Shown: in pieces, positions 1 to 7,337 of the stretch
Layout: each line of letters opens with the position of its first letter
Numbering within the stretch: position 1 is the stretch's first letter
Assembly: GCA_019358985.1 (NCBI GenBank)
Contig: JAHHIJ010000001.1
Coordinates: 233,270-297,269 of the forward strand
Source of the DNA: Tolypothrix brevis GSE-NOS-MK-07-07A
GTDB lineage: Bacteria > Cyanobacteriota > Cyanobacteriia > Cyanobacteriales > Nostocaceae
Direction: 5' to 3'
Length of the DNA: 64,000 bases
Program-made: the position numbers and the translations under genes
Notes under the pieces: generated by a model
Told to the model about the DNA's origin: nothing
Database searches by the model: none
The model's input: the letters and a program-made list of their open reading frames with translations, nothing else

Positions 1-1
1 T

Positions 2-148
2 ATTGACCTTCATCTAAGTAGAATCACTGCACCCCAGATTGATATCGCAGCATGGGAAGCGGAAAAAGAATTTATAAAAGAAATCAAAACTCGACCTGTT
101 AAACTTGGATATCGAGATTGGCAGCGTGAAGACCTTTATGAACGATAG
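2..148 (+). CDS. C-terminal end of a small antitoxin-like protein (cut by window edge)
   Basis: An open frame of 48 codons enters from the left edge and stops at TAG. The tail is charged and ends in WQREDLYER. It overlaps by 11 nt the ATG of a PIN-type toxin start, the usual arrangement of an antitoxin gene preceding vapC. Only the end is visible, so the family cannot be named; the antitoxin role is inferred from position. Confidence 0.5.
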   Translation: MDLHLSRITAPQIDIAAWEAEKEFIKEIKTRPVKLGYRDWQREDLYER

Positions 149-242
149 GGTTTTAATTGATACGAATATTCTGGTTTACATTTATGACCCGTTTGATACC
201 GCAAAACAAGAACGTGCGATCGCAGTTTTTGATCAATTATAG
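138..242 (+). pseudogene. vapC-type PIN toxin, truncated after 34 codons by a MITE-like insertion
   Basis: The reading frame starts MNDRVLIDTNILVYIYD, with the DTN motif and hydrophobic strand of a PIN-domain ribonuclease (VapC family, normally about 130-140 aa). It stops after 34 residues. The TAG stop is formed by the last T of the gene and the first AG of a 74-bp palindromic element whose end is AGGACTTACGCA. The remaining acidic residues of the PIN active site are absent, so no active toxin is expected. The family call rests on the N-terminal motif and the upstream overlapping frame. Confidence 0.7.
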
Positions 243-314
243 GACTTACGCACTCTCTACGAATTCTTGGCGGTTCGATAAATTAAGCTTTTTGACGATT
301 TTTGCGTAAGTCCT
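241..314. mobile_element. MITE-like element with AGGACTTACGCA terminal inverted repeats (74 bp)
   Basis: The sequence starts AGGACTTACGCA and ends TGCGTAAGTCCT, a 12-bp perfect inverted repeat around a non-coding core. The same ends bound a 177-bp element at 63692-63868. It has no coding capacity and interrupts the vapC frame. Confidence 0.7.
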
Positions 315-386
315 GAATTAATTCGTTCTCGTCCAAGGAGCGATCGCAACTGTTGCGCTAAAATATATAACACGACACTGCAACAG

Positions 387-479
387 ATGCTTAAAGACGC
401 GATCCAAGGTTGGCTTGAAGTTGGTAGCGAGAATGAGGAACTTGAAGCGGATAAACAGTTGATTGAATTATCCCTATGA
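387..479 (+). pseudogene. Fragment of a small antitoxin-like protein
   Basis: A 30-codon frame begins MLKDAIQGWLEVGSE and ends IELSL before TGA. The IQGWLE segment resembles the helix after the core of HicB/UPF0150-like antitoxins, but no N-terminal half is present in any frame upstream. The frame stays open back to the MITE. Probably debris of a decayed TA locus; the family assignment is weak. Confidence 0.25.
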
Positions 480-579
480 AATCTGTTTCCGGCAAAGCCT
501 TATGTAAAATTATGTTAATGCACAAGGCTCTTAACCTGATGCTACGCTAGCAGAAGATAACAGCAGAGGTGGGGTTGCA

Positions 580-852
580 ATGAGCCAAGTTTTAACGCTG
601 GAATTAAGCGATGAGATGTATACATTCTTAAAGCAACAAGCTGAAGTTGCAGGTGTATCCATATCAGAGTGGATAGCCACTTCTCTTGAACAACAATCCG
701 GTTTGCAGAAAAAACAGCAAAATGAGGTAGAAAAAGAAGCTGCACGTCAGCGTTTCCGTCAACATGCTGGAAGTATTGACTTGGGCTACCCTACAGGAGT
801 AGACAATGAAAGCATTGATACTGATTGTGTGATGCTGTTAGCTTTGTGCTAA
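580..852 (+). pseudogene. Antitoxin of a VapBC-type pair, fused out of frame to toxin remnant
   Basis: The first 78 or so residues (MSQVLTLELSDEMYTFLKQQ through the segment QRFRQHAGSIDLGYPTG) look like a common cyanobacterial antitoxin with a ribbon-helix-helix-like N-terminus. After the IDTD segment the sequence abruptly becomes CVMLLALC and stops. The DNA from 831 on, read in another frame, encodes the C-terminus of a PIN toxin. A deletion therefore removed the antitoxin tail and the first two thirds of the toxin. The start is preceded by a GGTGGGG purine tract. The N-terminal half could still bind DNA. Confidence 0.65.
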
Positions 853-935
853 TGCGTGACCGTGGGATTAATAAAGCACTAACGACAGATCACCACTTTG
901 AGCAGGAAGGCTTTCAGCGTTTGCTGCTACCTTAA
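831..935 (+). pseudogene. C-terminal remnant of a PIN (VapC) toxin
   Basis: The frame reads DAVSFVLMRDRGINKALTTD then HHFEQEGFQRLLLP and a stop. It matches the end of cyanobacterial PIN toxins, where the SFVLM helix precedes the TTDHHFEQEGF segment with the last catalytic Asp. An in-frame stop lies directly upstream at 822-824, so it has no start of its own. It overlaps the end of the antitoxin frame in another phase. Confidence 0.7.
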
Positions 936-1101
936 TAGTCAAGTTGTAAAAATAACTAATACCATTTCTTTGTGAGGCTGCGCTTAATAACCCGACGAGT
1001 AAACTCGCGGCTACACGTACAAAGCCCAACCGACCTGGGCTAATTAGGCGCATCTTCATACAGAATTGGTATAAGGACACTCATAAGAGAGTGTCCCTAT
1101 T

Positions 1102-1191
1102 AGACATCTCCAGAAAACAATGTAGAGACGTAGCACTGCTACGTCTAATCAAGGGTTTGGGGCAACGCATAGTTCAATTCGGTCGATGTCT
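1102..1191. mobile_element. AGACAT...ATGTCT MITE, 90 bp, ATT target duplication
   Basis: The element begins AGACATCTCC, holds the hairpin GTAGAGACGTAGCACTGCTA plus complement, then the conserved tail AAGGGTTTGGGGCAACGCAT, and ends ATGTCT. ATT flanks it on both sides and is shared with the next copy. Related elements lie at 1195, 6347, 27061, 27954 and 40571. Confidence 0.75.
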
Positions 1192-1194
1192 ATT

Positions 1195-1284
1195 AGACAT
1201 CTCCAGATTCATACGTAAAGACGTTCCGCCGGAACGTCTCTACAAGGGTTTCGGGTAACGCATAATTAAATTCGGTCGATGTCT
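1195..1284. mobile_element. AGACAT...ATGTCT MITE, 90 bp, second copy in tandem
   Basis: It has the same ends and length as the preceding copy, but its central hairpin is of the other type (GACGTTCCGCCGGAACGTC). ATT lies on both sides (1192-1194 and 1285-1287), consistent with a 3-bp target duplication. Confidence 0.75.
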
Positions 1285-1433
1285 ATTGATCTCAAACTAA
1301 TCGCAAATTCAAAATTACTTGCCGTTACCGTTGCCATTAATAGTCACAATACGATCGCTAAGTTTTTCCGGCACCTCTTGCAAATGATCGTATTGCCAGT
1401 GGAAGGAACCGACGCCTAAAGTAAGCGATCGCA
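1285..1433. repeat. Duplicated 3' end of the EF-G-like gene (copy A)
   Basis: About 149 bp nearly identical to 2393-2541, which is the last 40 or so codons of the EF-G-like gene plus its downstream edge. Inside the gene-derived part I see one mismatch (TTTTTCCGG against TTTTTCTGG). Together the two copies flank xisI and xisH as direct repeats. Copy A has no upstream coding body and is not a gene. Confidence 0.85.
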
Positions 1434-1519
1434 CTATTACTAAATAATGTAAGGCTTATAAAATAAGCTTTTCATCTTTATTGAAATTTTTTCCTACTCT
1501 GCGATCGCTCTCCCGATTT

Positions 1520-1843
1520 TCAAGCTATAGAAACAGACTGCGAATCCGGTAGAAAAGCTAGCACAATATCACGCTCAAGAATACCTTTATTAATTAAGTC
1601 CTGAGTAATTCCACATTCCATACCATCGTATTCAATTATTACTTTCCCATTCTCAATAATTACATAGATCAGGTTGCCACGTACCCGCTTTCCTCTATCC
1701 CAACCAACCTGCATCAGAGCATAGCGATCGCGCATCTCGTCAAATATGACATCTAAGCGAATGTTACCGTGAGATGGGCGTAGTTTGGCATAATCACTAA
1801 TTACCTGTTTGACGATTTCTCTGCTTGTGGTGATGGTATCCAT
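1520..1843 (-). CDS. xisI: XisI family protein (fdxN-element excision controlling factor)
   Basis: A 107-aa protein with typical XisI features: N-terminal REIVKQVISDYAKL, central RDRYALMQVGWDRGKRVRG, then IEYDGMECGITQDLINKGI. In Anabaena, XisH and XisI are needed with the XisF recombinase for excision of the fdxN element, but xisHI pairs are widespread in cyanobacteria without any such element, and no recombinase is seen here. Its start lies inside the end of xisH (43-nt overlap), indicating translational coupling. The pair is bracketed by direct repeats of the neighbouring EF-G-like gene's end. Confidence 0.9.
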   Translation of the reverse strand: MDTITTSREIVKQVISDYAKLRPSHGNIRLDVIFDEMRDRYALMQVGWDRGKRVRGNLIYVIIENGKVIIEYDGMECGITQDLINKGILERDIVLAFLPDSQSVSIA

Positions 1844-2247
1844 TGGCTTACTTCCTTTTTCTCTAAATCTACAATAATTAGCTTTAAAGGTAGTTGAGCG
1901 ATCGCTAGTTTTCCAATTGGTTCAGTAAATATGTCGCTGTAGGTTGCTTCAGAAACAGCAAGATAAAGGTCACGTTCTGGATCGACTTGATTAAGTAACA
2001 TGCGATATAGCGTATATTGACCAATAGCTTGCTCTAACTCAGCTACTTGAGATCGACCACGAAATTGCTTGATTTCAATGGCAATGTGTTTATTCCCCTG
2101 TCGAACTCCAATAAAGCCGCTTGCACCAAGATCCACAAATAAAAAACGCTCACCATAGGAAATAACATAGGGATCGTCCGTAATTTCCCAACCGTCTTTG
2201 ATAATTGCCTCTTTAACAGTTTCGTGAATGGAGTCTCTGGCTGGCAC
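1801..2247 (-). CDS. xisH: XisH family protein (fdxN-element excision controlling factor)
   Basis: A 148-aa protein matching XisH: N-terminal MPARDSIHETVKEAIIKDGW, then FLFVDLGASG and AIEIKQFRG. The spaced D and E-x-K residues followed by a conserved QAIGQYTLYR helix suggest a PD-(D/E)XK nuclease-like fold, which is established for the family. The C-terminus runs about ten residues beyond the usual end and overlaps xisI. It is first in a two-gene minus-strand operon. The biochemical role of XisH outside fdxN excision is unknown. Confidence 0.9.
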   Translation of the reverse strand: MPARDSIHETVKEAIIKDGWEITDDPYVISYGERFLFVDLGASGFIGVRQGNKHIAIEIKQFRGRSQVAELEQAIGQYTLYRMLLNQVDPERDLYLAVSEATYSDIFTEPIGKLAIAQLPLKLIIVDLEKKEVSQWIPSPQAEKSSNR

Positions 2248-2392
2248 TTTATTCTAATTCTCCTCGGAATGCACGATTTTGAAGGGAGGCAAAGTTACTC
2301 ATTGGACTACTCTATACCTCCCATCTGTCTTTCAAGTGACTGCCGCACCGGACTTTCAACCATTAGCCCGGAACTTAAAGTTCCGGGCTAAT

Positions 2393-2541
2393 ATTGATTC
2401 TAGACTAATTGCAAATTCAAAATTACTTGCCGTTACCGTTGCCATTAATAGTCACAATACGATCGCTAAGTTTTTCTGGCACCTCTTGCAAATGATCGTA
2501 TTGCCAGTGGAAGGAACCGACGCCTAAAGTAAGCGATCGCA
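2393..2541. repeat. Copy B of the 149-bp direct repeat (genuine gene end)
   Basis: This copy contains the natural C-terminus and stop of the EF-G-like gene at 2423. Copy A is at 1285-1433. The alignment is offset by exactly 1108 bp throughout, with no indels that I can see. Confidence 0.85.
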
Positions 2542-4456
2542 ACTCTACTATAAAGTCGTGCATTTCGGCTTGGGGCAAATAAGCTGAAATATTGTCCCAT
2601 CCTTGCCAATCGTTTCTTCCTTCATAACCCAAAATTTGCCCCCGTTTACCACTTAAAAGTTGCAGCGCTTTCGAGGTAAAATCGCTGGGGGTTGTCACTT
2701 CCACATGCAGAATTGGTTCTAGCAAAATGGGTTCTCCTTTAGGTATTCCCGTTTGCATTGCTAATCGGGCAGCTTGCTTAAAGGCTTGTTCGGAACTATC
2801 AACGTTATGATAGGAACCATTTGTCAAAGTTACCGCTACATCGACCACAGGGAAGCCTAAGGGACCATGTGTTAAAAACTCCCGCACACCCATTTCTACC
2901 CCAGGAATGTATTGTTTAGGAATGACACCACCGACAATGCGATCGCTAAAATTAAAGCCTTCACCGCGTCCTAAAGGTTTAATATCGAGAAAAACATCGC
3001 CAAATTGTCCATGTCCACCGCTTTGGTGTTTGTAGCGCCCGTGAATCGATTCTACAGCTTTGCGGATGGTTTCTTTATAAGGTACTTGCGGCAACTGAGT
3101 TGTCATTGGTAAATTATACTTGCGGTGCAGTCTGTCTAAAGCGACTTGCAAATGTATTTCACCTTGTCCCCAAAGAATAACTTCGTGAGTATCACCGTGT
3201 TGTTCCCAAGCAAGAGATGGATCTTCTTCTAACAACTTAGCGATCGCACTACTCAGTTTAACTTCATCGTTGCGCTTTTCGGGAGTAATTGCCAGAGCAT
3301 AAACTGGTTCTAATTGTTCAGCTTTTGGTAATTCTTTCAATTGGTGTGTAGAAAGTGTATCCCCAGTTTTGACATTTTCTAAACGGCTTAAAGCGACGAT
3401 TTCCCCCGCATCAGCTACTTGAAGCGATTTCTGTTGTTGTCCCATGAGGCGATAAATTCCCCCAGCACGAACACCGTTGAGGAGAATACCATCTGTTAGT
3501 TTACCATGCCAAACACGCACTAGAGAAAGTTTGCCACCTTGAGGAGTGTAATAGGTTTTTATAACTTGCGCTATGGTAGTATTGCCTTTAAGGTCTTTTA
3601 AACGGCGTTCTGCGGTGGTTTCTGGTTCCGGTGCTTCGCGTAATAAAGCTTCTAATAAAGGTCGCACACCATAATCAAGTTCGGCAATACCAAAGAAAAC
3701 AGGTACTACTAAATCTGCGCTTAATTCAAGTTTTAAATCTTTGAGAATTTCTTCTTGGGATGGTTCGATGTCTTCTAAAAGTTCTTCGAGTAAATGATCG
3801 TCAAAATTTGCTAAAGCTTCGAGCATTTCTGCTCGTGCTATGTGTTCTTCTTCTTTAAGAGATTCGGGAAACGGGATGGGATCGGCAGGTGCCCCCGGAT
3901 GATATTGATAAGCTTGTTCAGTTACTAAATCGATAAAGCCGGTTAGCTGTTCCCCATTCATGATGGGATATTGATGTGCTACCAAAGGACGACTAGAAAC
4001 AGCTTTGAGAGCGTGTAAAGTTTCTAAAACATGGATATTTGCCCGATCCATTTTGTTCACAAAGACGATATGGGGTATTTCCCAATCGTCAAGGAATTTA
4101 AATAAAGGTGCTAGGGTAAGGACACGTTCGCGTATCGGTTCGCAAACTACAATTGCTGCATCGACTCCTATTAAAGCGTTGTAGGTTTCCTGGGCAAATT
4201 CTACCGAACCGGGACAATCAATAAAGGTAAAGCGAATATCGTTGTATTGGGTGGTTGCTGTGCTTACTTCAACACTCATGTGGCGATCGCGTTCTACTGC
4301 GGTACCATCTCCTATTGTACTACCATCTTTGACATTGCCTTTGCGGGAAATTGCTCCTGTGACAAATAACAAACTTTCTAGTAATGTGGTCTTTCCGCTT
4401 AAATAAGGACCGACTATTGCAACGTTTCGCGAACCTGATTTTACTTTTTCGTTCAT
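2423..4456 (-). CDS. EF-G-like translational GTPase (EF-G paralogue)
   Basis: 677 aa, with the EF-G domain order. The G domain has G1 GPYLSGKT at about residues 16-23, G3 DCPG and G4 NKMD. Domain II follows, then domains III-V including the segment GRYKHQSGGHGQFGDV, and a C-terminal RGQILGYEGR. It is shorter than canonical EF-G (about 690-700 aa) and has VERDR where canonical EF-G carries a QERGI-type switch I motif, so it is probably the second, non-essential cyanobacterial EF-G-like protein rather than FusA. RBS AAAGGAGG lies just before the start. The last 40 codons are duplicated beyond xisHI. Confidence 0.85.
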   Translation of the reverse strand: MNEKVKSGSRNVAIVGPYLSGKTTLLESLLFVTGAISRKGNVKDGSTIGDGTAVERDRHMSVEVSTATTQYNDIRFTFIDCPGSVEFAQETYNALIGVDAAIVVCEPIRERVLTLAPLFKFLDDWEIPHIVFVNKMDRANIHVLETLHALKAVSSRPLVAHQYPIMNGEQLTGFIDLVTEQAYQYHPGAPADPIPFPESLKEEEHIARAEMLEALANFDDHLLEELLEDIEPSQEEILKDLKLELSADLVVPVFFGIAELDYGVRPLLEALLREAPEPETTAERRLKDLKGNTTIAQVIKTYYTPQGGKLSLVRVWHGKLTDGILLNGVRAGGIYRLMGQQQKSLQVADAGEIVALSRLENVKTGDTLSTHQLKELPKAEQLEPVYALAITPEKRNDEVKLSSAIAKLLEEDPSLAWEQHGDTHEVILWGQGEIHLQVALDRLHRKYNLPMTTQLPQVPYKETIRKAVESIHGRYKHQSGGHGQFGDVFLDIKPLGRGEGFNFSDRIVGGVIPKQYIPGVEMGVREFLTHGPLGFPVVDVAVTLTNGSYHNVDSSEQAFKQAARLAMQTGIPKGEPILLEPILHVEVTTPSDFTSKALQLLSGKRGQILGYEGRNDWQGWDNISAYLPQAEMHDFIVELRSLTLGVGSFHWQYDHLQEVPEKLSDRIVTINGNGNGK

Positions 4457-4731
4457 AAAACCTCCTTTGCGGTGGCTTAACCAGCCGCATATGCAGATTT
4501 ATTTGGGAATAAAAATCTTGATACACGATTGTTATCCCCTCTTTAATTTGTCATTATCCTTCTTTTAACCTAGTTAACAAAAAATCGTAGCTTGTTGTAA
4601 GATTTATCTGAAGAAAATTTAAGTTGTACAAACTTTGATACAAATTTCCAAAGTTTTGTAAAAACATTGAGTTAAAACAAAACTTTTTGTGAATAAAACG
4701 TCACTAAAGGTGTTACGAGGAGCGAAAATTC

Positions 4732-5721
4732 ATGAGATTATCATTCTATAAATATCCCATAGGAAGGCTGATAAGTTTGATTTTGTTGGGTAGCGGGATT
4801 ATCTTACCGTCTTTCCCTGCTTCTGGTACTCCTGTAGAGACGCGAAATTTCGCGTCTCTACAGGAGCGAAATTTCGCGTCTCTACAATTCCCTTCTCCCC
4901 TGAAGTTGGCGCAATATAATAGTAATCAAAGTGCTACAGATTGGTTAAATCAAGGCTTGCAGGCGATAAATGTCGGCAGAGTAGAAGATGCGATCGCTTC
5001 TTTTAACCAAGCAATTAAGCTAGACCCGAATTTGGCACCAGCACATTATAATTTAGGGTTAGCCCTGCGACAAGTGGGACAATTACAACCTGCGGCAGAT
5101 GCATTTTATCGCGCAACTCTAGTTGATCCTAAATTTGCTCCCGCTTTTGCTAATTTGGGGGGAGCGTTGTTGGAAGGTAATAATTTCCAACAGGCAAATG
5201 ATTACTTACAACGAGCTTTACAACTTGATTCAAAGCTAGGTTTTGCTCATTATAATTTTGGTTTGCTGCGAGAGCAACAAGGCGATTGGGATAAAGCGAT
5301 CGCATCTTTTAAAAAAGCAATGGAATATAGTAAAAATGCACCAGAACCAGCTTATCATCTGGGGATATCTTATCTTCAGCAAAACAAAGTTGATCAAGCA
5401 AAAGATGCATTTCGCAAAGCAGTGAAAATTAATCCTAAATATTCCGAAGCTCATTACAGTTTGGGAACAATTTGGTATAACCAAAAGAAACCAAAAGAAG
5501 CTTTAGAAGCATTTAGAAAATCTGCTGAGGCAAACACAAATTATCCCAATGCTTATTACGGTGCGGGGTTAGTTTTTATGCAATTAAGACAATATCCGGA
5601 AGCTGCACAGGTATTACAATATGCCAGAGATTTATATAATTCTCAGAATAATACTTTGTGGGCAAGAAATGCCGAACAATTGTTACAACAAGTACAGAAT
5701 TTAAATTATCAACCCCGTTAA
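4732..5721 (+). CDS. Secreted TPR-repeat protein
   Basis: 329 aa. An N-terminal signal-type helix (ISLILLGSGIILPSFPASG) is followed by about seven tetratricopeptide repeats from residue 65 to 315, each with the W/Y-G-A-P spacing (for example NLGLALRQVGQLQPAADAF). It probably acts as a protein-protein scaffold in the periplasm or at the membrane; no enzymatic domain is seen. GAGGAGCG before ATG is a good RBS. Residues about 35-52 (VETRNFASLQERNFASLQ) are encoded by a palindromic repeat found all over the window, so the linker after the signal peptide has grown by repeat insertion. Confidence 0.8.
   Translation: MRLSFYKYPIGRLISLILLGSGIILPSFPASGTPVETRNFASLQERNFASLQFPSPLKLAQYNSNQSATDWLNQGLQAINVGRVEDAIASFNQAIKLDPNLAPAHYNLGLALRQVGQLQPAADAFYRATLVDPKFAPAFANLGGALLEGNNFQQANDYLQRALQLDSKLGFAHYNFGLLREQQGDWDKAIASFKKAMEYSKNAPEPAYHLGISYLQQNKVDQAKDAFRKAVKINPKYSEAHYSLGTIWYNQKKPKEALEAFRKSAEANTNYPNAYYGAGLVFMQLRQYPEAAQVLQYARDLYNSQNNTLWARNAEQLLQQVQNLNYQPR
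4834..4885. repeat. Palindromic repeat inserted inside the TPR gene
   Basis: Two nested copies of the hairpin GAGACGCGAAATTTCGCGTCTC in 52 bp, of the GTAGAGACG...CGTCTCTAC family. It is translated in frame as part of the linker of the TPR protein. Confidence 0.8.
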
Positions 5722-5790
5722 GGTGCGATTGCTTCACATTGCGTAACAATAGAATTATTGGTTTGACTGGTGTCGTCGCAAATTGTTCCC

Positions 5791-6345
5791 ATGAGAATAC
5801 AAATGTACAAGCAAAAGCGCCTCAAGAGTCAATTTTTATTTGGCGATCGCTGGTTTGATCGACATGCAATTGTTCGCAACATGGAGGCTTTCCAAGACTT
5901 AATTGTTATAGTTCTGTGTTTGACTTTGTTCGTTGTGATGGTAATGCAGTTGTGGGGGATATTCACTGCCCTCACAACTGCATTAGACTATAAACATGTG
6001 ACTTCCAAGATGCTATTTATCTTGATTCTGGTTGAGTTATTCCGATTGCTCATGGTTTACTTACAAGAACATAGCATTTCTGTCGGTGTAGCAGTGGAAG
6101 TCACAATTGTATCTGTATTGCGAGAAATAGTTGTTCACGGAGCGTTAGAAATTTCTTGGATGCAAACAGCCGCAATGTGTGGCTTGTTATTTATTCTTGG
6201 TACGCTATTAGTAGTGTGTGCGAAAACACCACATATGGATTGCATTAGTGCTAGCACCAAATATTGTCCTATTAGGCATCGAGGAGGTAAAGAACATCAA
6301 AACGAATTCTCACATTATAGTGATGAAAATAAACCCATTGCATAA
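5791..6345 (+). CDS. PsiE-family membrane protein (phosphate-starvation-inducible E-like)
   Basis: About 184 aa with four hydrophobic segments (LIVIVLCLTLFVVMVMQLWG, MLFILILVELFRLLMVYL, VAVEVTIVSVLREIVV and AAMCGLLFILGTLLVVC), matching the PsiE family. The function of PsiE is unknown. I chose ATG 5791; an upstream in-frame start at 5770 is possible, and neither has a clear RBS. The C-terminal tail of 30 polar residues runs to the edge of a MITE at 6347, so the natural end may have been altered. Confidence 0.75.
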   Translation: MRIQMYKQKRLKSQFLFGDRWFDRHAIVRNMEAFQDLIVIVLCLTLFVVMVMQLWGIFTALTTALDYKHVTSKMLFILILVELFRLLMVYLQEHSISVGVAVEVTIVSVLREIVVHGALEISWMQTAAMCGLLFILGTLLVVCAKTPHMDCISASTKYCPIRHRGGKEHQNEFSHYSDENKPIA

Positions 6346-6346
6346 T

Positions 6347-6435
6347 AGACATCTCCCAAAAATATGTAGAGACGTAGCAGTGCTACGTCTCTATAAGGGT
6401 TTTGGATAGCGCATAATTAATTTCGGTCGATGTAA
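6347..6435. mobile_element. AGACAT-type MITE, degenerate right end
   Basis: It begins AGACATCTCC, has the central hairpin GACGTAGCAGTGCTACGTC and the conserved tail with GCGCATAATTAATTTCGGTCG, and ends ATGTAA instead of ATGTCT. It directly abuts the psiE-like stop codon. Confidence 0.6.
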
Positions 6436-6731
6436 TTATGCAGCTATTCATGAGGTACAGAATATTGAATTAACCGCAGATGAAGATAGATAAACGCAGA
6501 TGGACGCAGATAAGTAGTTTTGGGCGAATGTAATTCGCTACTACACAGGCAAAGTCCGCCTACGCGGACTAACACAAACATCTTGGCTTTTCAACCCACC
6601 TCCGTGGGTTTTGTTTGTGTAGCCGCGAATTATATTCGCTTTTCAAACAACCTCTTAAATATAATTGAGCGATAAATCGCTCACTACGTTGTAGAGTAAT
6701 ATACAGTGTATCTATTTATGGGAGCAGAATT
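6436..6731. other. Gene-free spacer with small palindromes
   Basis: It holds the common phrase GATAAACGCAGATGGACGCA, a hairpin around AAAGTCCGCCTACGCGGACT, another around AACCCACCTCCGTGGGTT, and GAGCGATAAATCGCTCACTA. No open frame looks coding. Confidence 0.5.
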
Positions 6732-7136
6732 ATGGTTTTTGCTGGCAAACCACCAAACAATTTAGGTGTGAAGAATGGTAAATTAGCACCTTGTCCTAAT
6801 AGCCCTAACTGCGTTTCTAGTCAAAGTTCAGATGTCGGTCATGCAATTGCACCCCTGACTTACAACTCTACCCCAGAACAAGCGATCGCTAAACTTAAAG
6901 GTGTGATTCAATCTTTGCCTAGAACTAAAATCGTCACAGAAAATAACGATTATTTGTATGCAGAATTTAAAAGCGCGTTGATGGGATTTGTCGATGATGT
7001 AGAATTTTATCTAGACCGCAAAGCTAACGTTATTCAAGTACGCTCGGCGTCGCGTTTAGGTCAAAGCGATTTGGGTGTAAATCGCAAACGGATAGAGACG
7101 ATTAGAGCTAAATATAATTCAGAGAAGAATAATTAA
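6732..7136 (+). CDS. DUF1499 family protein
   Basis: 134 aa with the DUF1499 signature: an early LAPCPNSPNCVSSQ cysteine motif, then YAEFKSALMGFVDDVEF and RSASRLGQSDLGVNRKRIE at the end. Its function is not established; homologues occur in cyanobacteria, chloroplasts and proteobacteria. GGGAGCAG precedes the ATG. It is monocistronic, and GATAAACGCGGATAAACGCG repeats follow the stop. Confidence 0.85.
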   Translation: MVFAGKPPNNLGVKNGKLAPCPNSPNCVSSQSSDVGHAIAPLTYNSTPEQAIAKLKGVIQSLPRTKIVTENNDYLYAEFKSALMGFVDDVEFYLDRKANVIQVRSASRLGQSDLGVNRKRIETIRAKYNSEKNN

Positions 7137-7337
7137 CCGCAGATAAACGCGGATAAACGCGGATAAAGCAAGATATTTAATCAACTTTTATCGGCTTTTA
7201 TCATCGAAACTAGCTTTAATACGAACGGTATTGGATTAGAGTTTAGCCGAAGTTTAATATAACTAACTTTAGCTAGAGGAAAGTTAATCACTTTCTGTGT
7301 AGCATATTTAATCAGTTCTTGTCACAAAAAGTGCATC

